A stretch of 55,318 nt of DNA from Actinomycetota bacterium (GCA_030018275.1 JASEGB010000010.1:1-55318); one strand, 5' to 3'. Shown: positions 26,413 to 36,171, counted from the stretch's first letter. Notes: generated from the letters alone by a model not told the origin. Numbers and translations are program-made.

Positions 26413-28359
26413 CTATATCGCTTTCCTCGTAAGGGCTTTTATCCTTCCCTTCATGGAGGGGAAAAGGTCCACATTGGTGTGAGGAAGAAAGAGTGCCGAA
26501 ACGTATCTCTCCATGAACTTGGAACTGGTACTTAAATCAAGGTAGGACATTTTCTCGGCGATTTTTTTGGCTTTCTCCTGCATTTCCCGCGATAGACAAG
26601 CGAAACAAGCACCGAGCAAGGATCCATTCCCTATGAAAATGAACTTCTCCATGGGAAGTTCCGGTAAGAGACCGATGGTTATGGCTTTATCGATCTCCAA
26701 ATAGTTTCCAAAGGCTCCAGCGATGATGATATTTTCTATACCCGAGAGCTTGAGATCTAAACTCTCCACCAACACCGTTATCCCTGCAAAGACAGCCGCT
26801 TTAGCCCGCATCAAATTATCGATATCGGCCTCGGTGATCACGATGTCTTTACCCGTGGCCGTTTCGTTAGCCCAGGCCAAGACGTATTCAGCTCCGTATG
26901 CTCCCTTTCGAACACGAGGGGTCTCAAGTTCCAAATTTATCTTTCCCTTCTGGTTGATCACCCCGGCCAGGAATAGTTCAGCCACAGCATCGATGAGACC
27001 AGAACCGCAGATCCCTAATGGTTTCGTGAGACCGATCGTTATTATCATGGGTTCAAGAGTCACTGGATCAATGCGAATTTGCTCTATAGCTCCTCTTGTA
27101 GCTCGCATGCCGTGTTTAATGCCGCCGCCTTCAAAGGCGGGACCAGCTGAACATGAGCAAGAGAGCAACCAATCGGAGCAACCCAAGACCATTTCTCCAT
27201 TGGTCCCCACATCCATATACAATGTGAGTATATCCTCCTCTAAGAAATTTGAAGCAAGAATTCCAGCCGTTATGTCGCCACCTACATAACTCGCTACACA
27301 GGGAGAACAGTGGAGATAGGCTTGGGGAATGACATCTATCCCCAATTCTTCACACTTCACCCAGGGGAAAGAAGTAGCAGCTGGGATGTATGGCTCTTCT
27401 CTTATGTATTTGGGGTTAAGCCCCAGGAGGAGATGGGTCATCGTTGTATTTCCCGTTGCTGTTAGGATGGCAATGTGCTCCGATTTTATCTTCGCCTTTT
27501 TTATCAGTCTCTCGATCAATCCATTAATTGTGGAGACCACGAGAGATTGCAATTTTGCCAGCCCACCTTCCTTCGTTGCAAAGATGATCCGGGCTATTAC
27601 ATCCTCTCCGTAAGTTATTTGAGCATTATAGTCTGAACTTTCAGCCACGGTATGGCCCTTGTTAAGATCCATGAGACGTGCCACGATGCTCGTGGTACCC
27701 ACATCTATGGCTACACCATAATGCTGGGAGGTCGTGTCGCCCGGTTCCACCTGCATGAGTATGATCTCGGAGCCCGTATTCAAAAGGGTCACCGTGATAT
27801 CCCAATTGCTTTGCCTGAGGATATCGGGTAGTTTCCGAGCAACGGAAATATGAGTGATGATGTTCTTTATGTGATGCTTCACACTAAGCTCCCTTTCGAT
27901 CCGAGACAGGTCACTTAAGCTATCATCCAAAGAAGGTGGTTTTAATCTCAAATGAACCTTCCTTGCAGCTGGATCGAGTTTTACGCTTACAAGGCGCGCC
28001 TCCCATTCGGGGGTGGACAAAATATGCCCATAGGTGGGAACCCTTCTTTCCCTCTCCAAAATCTGCCTATCTGCCAACCTGGATTCGATGGGGACTCTTA
28101 CTTCGAGATCACTCTTGATCGCAGAAGAACAGGCGAGTACATAACCCTCCTTTATCTCCTCAGTTGATAGCATTGTCGTCGGCTTTGTGTCCACTATTCC
28201 CTTCTCTACGATCACCCGACATTTACCGCAGGTGCCATCGCCGCCGCAGAAGGCATTGATATGCACCTCAGCAGCTATCGCCGCTCGCAGGAGATTCTCT
28301 CCGTCTTTCACTCGAATCCTTCGATTGCTGGGATAAAATATTACGTTATACTCCTTCAT
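26413..28359 (-). CDS. acsV: corrinoid protein reductive activator (RACo / AcsV)
   Basis: A 648-residue ATP-dependent activator that returns inactive Co(II) corrinoid protein to Co(I). The N-terminal [2Fe-2S] domain has Cys38, 44 and 47 (CGGDGTCGKC) and a fourth Cys near 76. A linker domain follows. The C-terminal ASKHA-type ATPase domain (DUF4445) has AIDVGTTSIVARL, LTATGNTTMTHLLLG, MDVGTNGEMVLG and GAFGNYL. Length agrees with Carboxydothermus RACo. It lies upstream of the second cooC. Confidence 0.94.
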   Translation of the reverse strand: MKEYNVIFYPSNRRIRVKDGENLLRAAIAAEVHINAFCGGDGTCGKCRVIVEKGIVDTKPTTMLSTEEIKEGYVLACSSAIKSDLEVRVPIESRLADRQILERERRVPTYGHILSTPEWEARLVSVKLDPAARKVHLRLKPPSLDDSLSDLSRIERELSVKHHIKNIITHISVARKLPDILRQSNWDITVTLLNTGSEIILMQVEPGDTTSQHYGVAIDVGTTSIVARLMDLNKGHTVAESSDYNAQITYGEDVIARIIFATKEGGLAKLQSLVVSTINGLIERLIKKAKIKSEHIAILTATGNTTMTHLLLGLNPKYIREEPYIPAATSFPWVKCEELGIDVIPQAYLHCSPCVASYVGGDITAGILASNFLEEDILTLYMDVGTNGEMVLGCSDWLLSCSCSAGPAFEGGGIKHGMRATRGAIEQIRIDPVTLEPMIITIGLTKPLGICGSGLIDAVAELFLAGVINQKGKINLELETPRVRKGAYGAEYVLAWANETATGKDIVITEADIDNLMRAKAAVFAGITVLVESLDLKLSGIENIIIAGAFGNYLEIDKAITIGLLPELPMEKFIFIGNGSLLGACFACLSREMQEKAKKIAEKMSYLDLSTSSKFMERYVSALFLPHTNVDLFPSMKGRIKALTRKAI

Positions 28360-28374
28360 GATCTCGCATCTCGT

Positions 28375-28510
28375 TGTTCGTTGTTAGCCAAACTACCTTC
28401 CAACTCTCTCACATGGTCCACCGTTCACCCTAGTTTGCTGGTTTGTTAGTTGGTTGGTTTGCTAATTGATTCTAGCAAACTGGCAAACTAGCCAACGAGC
28501 CAACCGAAGC
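28375..28510. repeat. 7-bp-period tracts forming a long imperfect hairpin
   Basis: TCGTTGT units (28370-28384) are followed by a GGTTTGCT/GGTTTGTT/AGTTGGT tract at 28432-28465. The complementary tract AGCAAACTGGCAAACTAGCCAAC lies at about 28474-28497. The two tracts can pair over some 30 bases. It is located between fhs and acsV. Confidence 0.6.
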
Positions 28511-28512
28511 TA

Positions 28513-28598
28513 AGCAGCGAGTAGGCTCGCAGCAGCTAGCACTCGGAGGGATGCCCCAAACAATATAAGTGTTATCAATGTTCGTGAACATTACAACC
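28513..28598. repeat. R1 dispersed repeat, copy d (right part, end type B)
   Basis: It carries the AGCGAGTAGGCTCGCAGCAGCTAGC hairpin region in common with the other copies. It continues into the type B end CACTCGGAGGGATGCCCCAAAC and the palindrome AATGTTCGTGAACATT. The left part of the element is missing. Confidence 0.7.
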
Positions 28599-28600
28599 AA

Positions 28601-28656
28601 CTACTTACATACTAACAACCGCCTTAGACTACTTACATACTAACAACCGCCTTAGA
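28601..28656. repeat. exact 28-bp tandem duplication at the fhs stop codon
   Basis: 28601-28628 and 28629-28656 are identical. The second copy covers the stop codon of fhs (28652-28654). Twenty-eight is four times seven, in keeping with the heptad repeats nearby. Confidence 0.85.
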
Positions 28657-30349
28657 ACAGTCCAACAATTCTCCCGTGCTCATCGATATCGACGTGCACG
28701 GCTGCGGGCACCGAGGGAAGTCCCGGCATTGTCCTCATTTCACCACAAATGGGGTAGAGGAATCCAGCACCAGCGGAGGCTCGGATGTCCCGAATGGGAA
28801 CCTTAAATCCCCTTGGTCTCCCCTTCAAATTGGGATCGTGCGAAAGGGAGAGATGGGTCTTGGCCATATTTATGGGTAATTTATCGAATCCCTGTTTCGT
28901 GTATAGCTCTATCTTTCTCTCAGCTAAGGGAGCATAGTCCACACCATCCGCTCCGTAAATCTTGGTGCAGATGATCTCGATCTTTTCCTTAATGGGAATA
29001 TCCAAGGGGTAAAGAAAGTGGAAACTATTTGGTTCCTTGCAAACTTCGACCACGGCTTGGGCTAATTCGATGGCTCCTTCTCCACCTTTGGCCCAAACCT
29101 CTATGGGGATGGCATATTTGGCTCCCGCTTGTATCGCTTTTTCCTTTATCACCTCGATCTCTGCCTCGGTATCCGAGGGAAACCTATTGATGGCAACGAC
29201 GACCGGAACGCCAAACAATAACATGTTTTCAATCTGCTTTTCCAGATTTTCGCAACCCTTTTCCACGGCTTCGACATTCTCCTTCTCCATGAGTTCCCTA
29301 TCGATTGATCTACCGGGAATGGCTTTGAAGCCACCCCCATGCATCTTCAAGCCCCTTACGGTGGCGGTGAGAACCACGCAATCGAGTCTCAAATTGCCGT
29401 AACGACACTTTATGTTGAACATTTTTTCCGCTCCACAGTCAGCACCAAAGCCGCTTTCAGTGACCACATAATCGGCCAATTTGAGCGCGATGTGGTCGGC
29501 GACGACGGAGTTGTTGCCGTGAGCCACGTTGGCGAAGGGACCAGCATGCATGATGCAGGGGGTGTTCTCAAGGGTTTGGATAAGATTTGGTTTTAGAGCA
29601 TCCCTAAGTAGCGCGGCCATGGCTCCCGCAGCCCTCAAATCCTCCGCGGTTACAGCTCGACCATCGTAGGTACTCCCCACAACTATGCTACCCAATCTAT
29701 TCCTAAGATCCTTAAAATCGGTTGCCAGAGCCAGAATGGCCATAACCTCCGAAGCCACGGTGATATCAAAGCCCGTTTCCCTTGGAATACCATTCTCACG
29801 ACCCCCGAGTCCGATTATGACGTGTCTCAAAGCCCTATCGCTGATATCCACAACCCTGGGCCAAGTGATAGAGAAGAGGTCTATACCGAGTTTGTTTCCC
29901 TTCAAGATGTGGGTATCCAGCATGGCTGCCAGTAGGTTGTGAGCAGCCCCCACGGCATGAATATCCCCAGTGAAGTGCAGATTTATATCCTCCATGGGGA
30001 CAACCTGAGCGTAACCGCCTCCACATGCACCACCCTTGATGCCAAAAACGGGGCCCATGGATGGTTCGCGAAGGGTATTTATTACATTCTTCCCTATTCT
30101 GGCCAAAGCCATGGTAAGCCCAATGTTTGTGGTGGTCTTTCCCTCCCCCAAGGGCGTAGGGGTGATCGCCGTCACGGTGATGAATTTACCATCCGGTCTG
30201 TCCTTAAACCTTTCCAAAACATCAAGGGAAATTTTGGCTTTATACTTACCATAGAATTCGATTTCATCCGCCAAGAGCCCAATTTGCTCCGCTATCTCGG
30301 AGATGGGTTTCAATTTCGCTTCTTGAGCAATTTCAAGATCGGTCTTCAT
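28652..30349 (-). CDS. fhs: formate-tetrahydrofolate ligase
   Basis: A 565-residue ATP-dependent ligase that makes 10-formyl-THF, the second methyl-branch step. The P-loop TPTPLGEGKTT is at 63-73. Other conserved segments are REPSMGPVFGIKGGACGGGYAQVVPMEDINLHFTGD-like region (about 94-130), FANVAHGNNSV, TESGFGADCGAEKMFNIKCR and the C-terminal GFLYPICGEMRTMPGLP. Full length. It is the first gene of the long minus-strand Wood-Ljungdahl run; AAGGGG lies 11 bases before its ATG. Confidence 0.97.
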   Translation of the reverse strand: MKTDLEIAQEAKLKPISEIAEQIGLLADEIEFYGKYKAKISLDVLERFKDRPDGKFITVTAITPTPLGEGKTTTNIGLTMALARIGKNVINTLREPSMGPVFGIKGGACGGGYAQVVPMEDINLHFTGDIHAVGAAHNLLAAMLDTHILKGNKLGIDLFSITWPRVVDISDRALRHVIIGLGGRENGIPRETGFDITVASEVMAILALATDFKDLRNRLGSIVVGSTYDGRAVTAEDLRAAGAMAALLRDALKPNLIQTLENTPCIMHAGPFANVAHGNNSVVADHIALKLADYVVTESGFGADCGAEKMFNIKCRYGNLRLDCVVLTATVRGLKMHGGGFKAIPGRSIDRELMEKENVEAVEKGCENLEKQIENMLLFGVPVVVAINRFPSDTEAEIEVIKEKAIQAGAKYAIPIEVWAKGGEGAIELAQAVVEVCKEPNSFHFLYPLDIPIKEKIEIICTKIYGADGVDYAPLAERKIELYTKQGFDKLPINMAKTHLSLSHDPNLKGRPRGFKVPIRDIRASAGAGFLYPICGEMRTMPGLPSVPAAVHVDIDEHGRIVGLF

Positions 30350-30717
30350 GAGAAAAAACCCCTTTTTTTTAAAATATACAATGCCTTTTAAGTAGATTTT
30401 AGAATTTTACCTAGCAAAAGGGTAGCCCCTTCCTATAGAGAAACTTAAATTACCGCCACCGTTGCAATTTCGTGAAAAAACTCACAAAACACATTTTTGA
30501 TTCACTAAAGTGGTATCGAAGAAAACAACTTTAAATTAATGGGTGTTATAAATCCAGGTAGTAAAACTTATTGAGGATAGTTCCATCAATATACCTTCTG
30601 TTTCGAAGAAATCTTAAAGGGTAATTTCCCGATGAGCCAAGAATTATCCACAAGCGGTAAAATATCGAGGTGAGCGGTTATAGAAGAAGAGTGAGCTAAT
30701 ATTTTATAAATAAATGA
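30350..30717. other. intergenic region upstream of fhs, no gene seen
   Basis: This AT-rich stretch should contain the promoter of the fhs-led operon. A weak candidate on the minus strand is TTGCTA, 17 bases, TACTTA (about 30386-30414). One DnaA-box word, TTATCCACA, occurs at 30644-30652, but it stands alone. I see no ORF or structured RNA. Confidence 0.4.
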
Positions 30718-30742
30718 GACCACCCATATGAAATGGGTGGTC
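30718..30742 (-). terminator. rho-independent terminator of the glycosyltransferase gene
   Basis: A perfect 10-bp stem, GACCACCCAT with ATGGGTGGTC, with a 5-base loop, 22 bases after the stop codon. It is followed on the minus strand by TCATTTATTTATAAAA. Confidence 0.8.
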
Positions 30743-30764
30743 TAGGTTTCATTTTGTAAGATTT

Positions 30765-31826
30765 TTAACAGAGGTGTTGGAAATAATAGGTGTCCGTATC
30801 TTGCATCATCGTAAAACCCAGTATCCTTTGATACGTCTTTTCGTAATCGCCAACCATCCTTTCCGCCGAGAATCTTTCCTCCACATGTTTGCGGCACATC
30901 TTGGGATCGATCTCTTCGACCTTGGCAACAGCTTTTACCATTTCTTCCATGGAATCAACTATAAAACCGGTCTTTTTGTGGACGATAACTTCAGGTGTGG
31001 AACCGTTCCTTAAAGCAACTACGGGAGTTCCGGTGGCCATCGACTCGACCATCACCAGACCGAAGGGTTCCGGCCATTGGATAGGAAATAATGTACATTC
31101 CGCATTCATATAAAGTTCAGCTTTGGTCTTCAAATCAACCTGGCCTAAAATTTCAACATTTTTTGAGAGCAGGGGTTCAACCTGGGTCTTATAGTATCGC
31201 TTTTCACGCTCCTCGAGGCACTTCGTCACCAAGACCAATTTCTTTTTGAGGCGGTTTGCAACCTCGACTGCAAGATGGGCTCCCTTCTCTGGGCTCATCC
31301 TTCCAAGAAATAGCAAATAATTGTCCTTCCGTGGAGAAAAGGGATAAGCGTGAATATCGATGGCATTATAGATGGTGGCAACGAAGTTTAAGTTCCCAAA
31401 ACACTTGCGCTGATATTCGGATATGGCATTAAAGTAAATCTTGTCTTTAAGCCTACTATATAAGTATTTGGCTCTTTCCGTTGCCGGTCCATGCAAGGTA
31501 TGCAGGACTGGCGTAGAGCAAAAAGAGCCGAGAGCTGGACCAATCATCCCACTATGATCGTGGATGATGTCGAATTCACTTGCCCTCTCGTAAGCATTGA
31601 GAACGTGAAGAAGATCGGGGTAAACTTGACCGATTTCCCTGGTGGGAGCAAATTCAAATACCGAGACCAATTCGGCTTCCGTTGATGAATCACCGGAGGC
31701 AAACAGAGTTACATCGTGCCCCCGCTGGACAAGCCCCTCCGTAAGCAAGCTCACCACGAGCTCAATTCCACCGTATCCCGCTGGTGGGATAGGATACCAA
31801 GGTGGTGCGATTTGTGCGATCTTCAT
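30765..31826 (-). CDS. GT4-family glycosyltransferase
   Basis: A 353-residue GT-B glycosyltransferase. The N-terminal domain starts KIAQIAPPWYPIPPAGYGGIE with the glycine-rich acceptor-side loop, followed by IIHDHSG. The C-terminal domain has the FLGRMSPEKGAHLAVE nucleotide-sugar segment and PEPFGLVMVESMATGTPVVA with the retaining-enzyme ExFGxxxxE pattern. No membrane segments. Neighbours give no hint of the sugar or acceptor. It is transcribed alone, with its own terminator. Confidence 0.88.
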   Translation of the reverse strand: MKIAQIAPPWYPIPPAGYGGIELVVSLLTEGLVQRGHDVTLFASGDSSTEAELVSVFEFAPTREIGQVYPDLLHVLNAYERASEFDIIHDHSGMIGPALGSFCSTPVLHTLHGPATERAKYLYSRLKDKIYFNAISEYQRKCFGNLNFVATIYNAIDIHAYPFSPRKDNYLLFLGRMSPEKGAHLAVEVANRLKKKLVLVTKCLEEREKRYYKTQVEPLLSKNVEILGQVDLKTKAELYMNAECTLFPIQWPEPFGLVMVESMATGTPVVALRNGSTPEVIVHKKTGFIVDSMEEMVKAVAKVEEIDPKMCRKHVEERFSAERMVGDYEKTYQRILGFTMMQDTDTYYFQHLC

Positions 31827-31914
31827 CCTTCTTTATATCCCCCTTTCTCTGGCCCGTCCGCCCAATCGGTGGGACTTGTCGGAGGGGGCAGGTTCCCTCT
31901 TCATCTCCACTTCT

Positions 31915-31958
31915 AGAAAACAAAAAATCCGACCCCTCATTTTTTATGAGCAGGTCGG
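31915..31958 (-). terminator. rho-independent terminator after the selA-selB-tRNA-Sec region
   Basis: On the minus strand CCGACC...GGTCGG encloses a second stem CTCAT...ATGAG with an A-rich loop, and the run ATTTTTTGTTTT follows directly. It is well placed to end the tRNA-Sec transcript. Confidence 0.75.
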
Positions 31959-32058
31959 TATATTTTAATGGTATTTATTCGACAAAAATCCGTAAATTCC
32001 TGCAAAAAGGAGGTTAGAAATTGTTGAGTTTTTAATCAACAGTTGCTAGACTAAAGAT

Positions 32059-32100
32059 GCCGGCTCCTTCACCGGAGGGGCACCAGATGAAGGAGCCGGC
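32059..32100. terminator. strong 13-bp hairpin downstream of tRNA-Sec
   Basis: GCCGGCTCCTTCA pairs perfectly with TGAAGGAGCCGGC around a 16-base loop. There is no clear U-run on the minus side, so it could be a processing or stability element rather than the terminator itself. Confidence 0.5.
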
Positions 32101-32175
32101 ACCACATTATAACATTATAAATTATGACATTATAATTTTACCCATTTGGCACGCTATTTAGTCTTAAGAGAATTT

Positions 32176-32271
32176 TGGCGGGAGTGTGTGGGAATCGAAC
32201 CCACCCGGGACGGTTTTCCGCCCCACCGTGGTTTTGAAGACCAGGCGGCCCACCAGGACCGATCCACCCCC
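32176..32271 (-). tRNA. selC: selenocysteine tRNA (anticodon TCA)
   Basis: A 96-base tRNA with long acceptor arm (GGGGGTGG against ACACTCCC), a long variable arm (GTGGGGCGGAAAACCGTCCCG region), anticodon loop CTTCAAA with anticodon TCA, T-arm GTGGG-TTCGATT-CCCAC and encoded CCA. The size, extra arm and TCA anticodon identify tRNA-Sec. It lies just downstream of selB, in the same direction. Confidence 0.95.
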
Positions 32272-32350
32272 ATGTAGTCGGTAGTGAGGAGTCGGTAGTT
32301 AAAGATAAATTTTCTTTCCACTCCAAACTACCAACTAACAGACTCCCAAC
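32272..32350. repeat. heptad-period hairpin repeat between selB and tRNA-Sec
   Basis: The left arm has AGTCGGT, AGTGAGG, AGTCGGT and AGTTAAA units. After an AT-rich loop the right arm AAACTACCAACTAACAGACTCCCAACT is roughly complementary. The same design, including an internal AAAGAT, recurs at 34275-34330 and 41162-41246. Confidence 0.65.
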
Positions 32351-34255
32351 TCATTGGAGGACTCGATAATCTCCAATTCTCCTCGTAATCTTTAGTGTAT
32401 CAAAATATTCCAGAAGTGGTAAGGCATATTTACGTGTGGTCCCCAAGAGCGCCTTGAACTCAGCAGGGGTTATATTCTCTTTCTCCCTTAAAAAGACGAT
32501 GATTCTCTCCTTGGCCTCCTCGACTGCCTCCCTTGAAAAATACATATCGTATCTCACCTTTACAACCTTGCCTTCGGAGGATAGTCTCTCCAATAAAGCC
32601 TTTAATTCCTCCATCCCGACACAGGTGCTTTCGCTCAATTCCTTTAATCCAGGAGGGGCAAACTTCTGCTTTGATAGGAAGTGATATACTCTATTGTACA
32701 GCTTCTTTTGCTCAGCTGTAAGCTCAAAACCTTTTTTGGGATGTCTTAGAATATCCCCTTCTTGAACTATGGATCCGCTGGAGATAAGCTTGTTAAAGAG
32801 CACATTCACCATCTTTAAAGGAAGATGTGCGAGGATTTGAGCTCTTACCATCTCCTTCTTGACCCCAAAACTAAAGGGGTTTTCCCGGAGATACTCTTCC
32901 AAATAATTTAATATCCTTTCCTTCGACCTTTGATACTCGGAAGAAGGAATATAGATATCTTCTCCTTCGCTGGGAAGAATCTCAATTTCACCTTTTTGAA
33001 CCAACGAGCTTAAGTCTGGTCCCACCTCACTCCCAAGGAGCTCAAAGCGATTTGCTACCTCACTTGCAGAAAGAGGGATTTTTGCCTCTCTCAAAGCTAG
33101 TCTCACGAGTTCCATGGATTTACCCTCTTCTAGAAGCTTCATTTGCTCCAAAAGCTCAGTGTGAAAACGTTTATGCTTTTGCGGGTGGCTATCTAAAATC
33201 TGTCCCCCTCCGATTGTATGGATAGGAGAATAGCTCCGAATGATGAATCTATCACCTCTTTTGGGAACTATGGGTCCTTCAAGACGTAATTGAGCGTAGC
33301 CAACTTCCCCGGGGAGAAGCTCATCCTTACCCAACAACATAATCCTTCCCATGACCTCCTGCGTTCCGTGATGAATCCTAACCCGAGTCCCGTTTTTAAG
33401 GGGTTTTGACCACACGGGCAAGAGATAGAGTTTGGCATCAAATCTGCGTGAGAGAGAAAGATAATCCGGTGGAAGGATGACATCCCCGCGCTTAAGTTCA
33501 CCCACTTCCACACCCACGAGATTCAGAGCTACACGTTGCCCAGCATAGGCTTTTTCCACGTTGTGACTGTGAACCTGGATGCTTCTTACCCTTGAAGATA
33601 GGCCCTTAGGGAGAATTACAACCTGTTCATCGAGGGAGATTTCGCCGGACCATAAAGTTCCCGTGACCACGGTACCAACACCCTTTAGGCTGAAGGCCCT
33701 ATCTATGGGAAGTCGATAGGGAGAGTCTGTATCCTTTGGGGCAACCTCGCTTGCAATCTTACCCATTTCATGCAGCAATTTTTCTAAACCAAATCCAGTT
33801 ACAGGGGATACACGAATGATAGGGGCATCTTCAAACGTGGTCCCTTTAAGCAGGGATTTGATATCCTCCTCCACGATTTCCAGCCATTCTTCTTCCACCA
33901 AATCCACTTTCGCTAAGGCCACTATGGCTTTCTTCACGCCCAAAAGATTGGCGATTGCCAGGTGCTCTTCGGTTTGAGGCATTACCCCATCATCTGCGGC
34001 TACCACGAGGAGTACTAAATCCATACCCGTGGCACCGGCGAGCATATTCTTCACAAAGCGCTCATGACCTGGGACGTCAACGACCCCTGCCACTTGACCG
34101 CTGGGTAATTTAAATTCGGCAAAACCCAGGTCTATGGAGATCCCCCGTTTTTTCTCCTCCTTTAACCGGTCGGTATCCACACCGGTAAGGGCTTTAACCA
34201 ATGTCGTTTTCCCGTGATCTATATGTCCTGCAGTTCCGATTATTATGTGCTTCAA
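32351..34255 (-). CDS. selB: selenocysteine-specific elongation factor
   Basis: A 634-residue GTPase that carries Sec-tRNA to the ribosome at UGA codons with a SECIS. G1 is [13 protein letters not shown] at the very start, G3 is [10 protein letters not shown] and the NKXD position reads AKVD. EF-Tu-like domains II and III follow, and then winged-helix domains that bind the SECIS (about 395-634). A TTG start at 34255 is chosen because homology begins there. The in-frame ATG at 34324 would add residues encoded by an intergenic repeat. Confidence 0.94.
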   Translation of the reverse strand: MKHIIIGTAGHIDHGKTTLVKALTGVDTDRLKEEKKRGISIDLGFAEFKLPSGQVAGVVDVPGHERFVKNMLAGATGMDLVLLVVAADDGVMPQTEEHLAIANLLGVKKAIVALAKVDLVEEEWLEIVEEDIKSLLKGTTFEDAPIIRVSPVTGFGLEKLLHEMGKIASEVAPKDTDSPYRLPIDRAFSLKGVGTVVTGTLWSGEISLDEQVVILPKGLSSRVRSIQVHSHNVEKAYAGQRVALNLVGVEVGELKRGDVILPPDYLSLSRRFDAKLYLLPVWSKPLKNGTRVRIHHGTQEVMGRIMLLGKDELLPGEVGYAQLRLEGPIVPKRGDRFIIRSYSPIHTIGGGQILDSHPQKHKRFHTELLEQMKLLEEGKSMELVRLALREAKIPLSASEVANRFELLGSEVGPDLSSLVQKGEIEILPSEGEDIYIPSSEYQRSKERILNYLEEYLRENPFSFGVKKEMVRAQILAHLPLKMVNVLFNKLISSGSIVQEGDILRHPKKGFELTAEQKKLYNRVYHFLSKQKFAPPGLKELSESTCVGMEELKALLERLSSEGKVVKVRYDMYFSREAVEEAKERIIVFLREKENITPAEFKALLGTTRKYALPLLEYFDTLKITRRIGDYRVLQ

Positions 34256-34274
34256 GAAGCCCACCCTTTTAGTT

Positions 34275-34330
34275 GAAAGTTTGTCAGTGGGTAGTCGGGA
34301 GTGTAAAGATTTTATTTCTATCAACTACCT
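34275..34330. repeat. heptad-period hairpin repeat upstream of selB
   Basis: AGTTGAA, AGTTTGT, AGTGGGT and AGTCGGGAGT units, then AAAGATTTT and the complementary CAACTACC. It is related to 32272-32350 and 41162-41246. Confidence 0.55.
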
Positions 34331-34383
34331 GTATAATCGCAGACATTGGTTACTCTCGCAGAATTCCAATAGTAATTTGGGGT

Positions 34384-34570
34384 TATCCTGGAGAGTGCAT
34401 CTTAAGAGAACCGTTAAGCGAGCAAAGCTCGAACAGCGGCGGCAACAGCCCGACCCGAACTTATGGAGGGTGTTCGCCCTGGGAGAGCCGCAGCGAGTAG
34501 GCTCGCAGCAGCTAGCACTCGGAGGGATGCCCCAAACAATATAAGTTTTACAATGTGCGTGAACATTACA
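34384..34570. repeat. R1 dispersed repeat, copy b (full, right end type B)
   Basis: The longest copy. It begins TATCCTGGAGAG, has GCATCTTAAGAGAACC, the hairpin AGGGTG-TT-CGCCCT (a G-U pair where copy c has G-C, which keeps the stem), and GCGAG-TAGG-CTCGC, and ends in the type B arm with AATGTGCGTGAACATT. It fills the selA-selB gap. Confidence 0.75.
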
Positions 34571-34579
34571 TCTGTACAT

Positions 34580-36007
34580 CTATCGACTAGCAGACTCCTG
34601 ACTGATAGAAATGGAAGCAAAGGCATCCACTATCTCCCCGATTTCCTGAGGTCGAATGGTGCGCATATCAAGAAGGACTTTATCTTCCTTTACACGAGCC
34701 ACGATGGGAGGTTCCAATCGCCGAAGTTTATCCTCTAAATCAGCTGTGGGAAATTTCTTAGAGGTTATTGCCACCACCCATGTGGGGAGCTCCTCCAGGG
34801 GAAGTGCTCCTCCACCGACCATGGATATCTCCCCCTGAACTTCGATATTGAAGGCTGTACCAACCCTTTGCCTCAATTTTTCGGCCAATTTCCGAGCCCT
34901 TCGCTCAAGTTCAGAGGGCGAAGCGAGGATCATGGCCAAGGTTGGAATCTTTTCCGCCGCTTCTGCTGGATCAAGATAAATCTTCAAAGTGGACTCCAAA
35001 CCAGCCAGGGTGAGTTTATCCACCCTGAGAGCTCTAGTCAGTGGATTCCTCTTCATTTTGGAGATGAACTCTTTCTTCCCCAGGATTATTCCGGCTTGGG
35101 GTGCTCCAAGGAGCTTGTCACCGCTGAAAGTTACCACATCGGCTCCCGCCTTAATGCACTCTTGAACTGTAGGCTCATGGGAGAGTCCATATTGTGAGAG
35201 TTCTACAAAAACGCCGCTTCCCAAGTCCTCCATCACTGGGATATTATGGCCTTTGCCCAGGGCTACCAATTCTTCGAGACTAACTTCAGCGACGAATCCA
35301 ACCACCCTGAAATTGCTGGTGTGCACCTTGAGCAGAAGGGCTGTTTCCGGAGTTATGGCTCTTTCATAATCATGGATATAAGTCTTATTCGTCGTTCCCA
35401 CTTCAATCAAGGTGGCTCCACTTTGACGCATAACATCGGGTATCCTAAAGGCTCCGCCTATTTCAACCAACTCTCCTCGGGAGACGATAACCTCTTTGCC
35501 ACAGGCCAATGTATTTAGGGCTAAAAGTACGGCACCCGCATTATTGTTAACTACCATACCCGCCTCCGCTCTGGTGAGCGTACTTAAAATGTCCTCTACA
35601 TGCTCATAGCGGGAGCCTCGCTCGCCCTTTTTCAGATTGAACTCCAGATTGGAGTAGTTCTTCGCCACGTTGACGAGAGCATCCACAGCTTCAGGAGCAA
35701 GAATGGACCTGCCGAGATTTGTATGGATAACCACTCCCGTAGCGTTGATCACCTTCCTCAAATGAGGATGCATGACCTCTTTCACCAATTTGGTGATTAA
35801 AGGAACTAAATCCTCCGGCTTAAGCTGCAAATTCTCGAGCTCCACGGGATCCTTACTTGAGAGTATTGTCTGCCTAAGTTCCTGTAATACCGCGCGGATA
35901 GCTTCTACAACTACTGAGCGGGGATAGTTTTTCATCAGATCTTGAATTGGCGACAATTGTAGCAATTCATCGACGGCCGAAAGGCGGCGAAGGTACTCGT
36001 CCTTCAA
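34580..36007 (-). CDS. selA: L-seryl-tRNA(Sec) selenium transferase
   Basis: A 475-residue PLP enzyme that converts seryl-tRNA(Sec) to selenocysteinyl-tRNA(Sec) with selenophosphate. The PLP lysine is Lys298 in TFSGDKLLGAPQAG. NATGVVIHTNLGRS (88-101), NNNAGAVLL and EDLGSG are present. The start is TTG with AGGAGGAG seven bases upstream. selD, which makes selenophosphate, is not in the window. Confidence 0.95.
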   Translation of the reverse strand: MKDEYLRRLSAVDELLQLSPIQDLMKNYPRSVVVEAIRAVLQELRQTILSSKDPVELENLQLKPEDLVPLITKLVKEVMHPHLRKVINATGVVIHTNLGRSILAPEAVDALVNVAKNYSNLEFNLKKGERGSRYEHVEDILSTLTRAEAGMVVNNNAGAVLLALNTLACGKEVIVSRGELVEIGGAFRIPDVMRQSGATLIEVGTTNKTYIHDYERAITPETALLLKVHTSNFRVVGFVAEVSLEELVALGKGHNIPVMEDLGSGVFVELSQYGLSHEPTVQECIKAGADVVTFSGDKLLGAPQAGIILGKKEFISKMKRNPLTRALRVDKLTLAGLESTLKIYLDPAEAAEKIPTLAMILASPSELERRARKLAEKLRQRVGTAFNIEVQGEISMVGGGALPLEELPTWVVAITSKKFPTADLEDKLRRLEPPIVARVKEDKVLLDMRTIRPQEIGEIVDAFASISISQESASR

Positions 36008-36074
36008 GATATTTCTCCTCCTCTTTCAAAGGCAAATACTGAATTCTCCAAGCAAGGAGAGATTCCTCTACATA

Positions 36075-36080
36075 ATTATA
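36075..36080 (-). promoter_or_regulatory. possible promoter -10 of selA
   Basis: TATAAT on the minus strand, 68 bases before the selA start. The -35 region is weak (TGTCAG), so this is tentative. Confidence 0.35.
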
Positions 36081-36171
36081 CACCTTAAAACTCAAATCCT
36101 GACATTTATTATCCAAGGAGGAAATAAAGGGAAAAAGGAGAAAAAGAGAGTAAACGATGGGAGGCAATGCG

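Noticed and set aside
28375-28510. CRISPR array
   Set aside because: Units are short, degenerate and without spacers of uniform length, and no cas genes are present. The same holds for the other heptad tracts.
30644-30652. DnaA box TTATCCACA suggesting an origin
   Set aside because: It is a single copy, with no cluster of boxes, no AT-rich unwinding array and no dnaA or dnaN nearby.
34255-34324. 23-residue N-terminal extension of SelB
   Set aside because: It is encoded by heptad repeat sequence. The G1 motif begins right after the TTG at 34255, as in the family.
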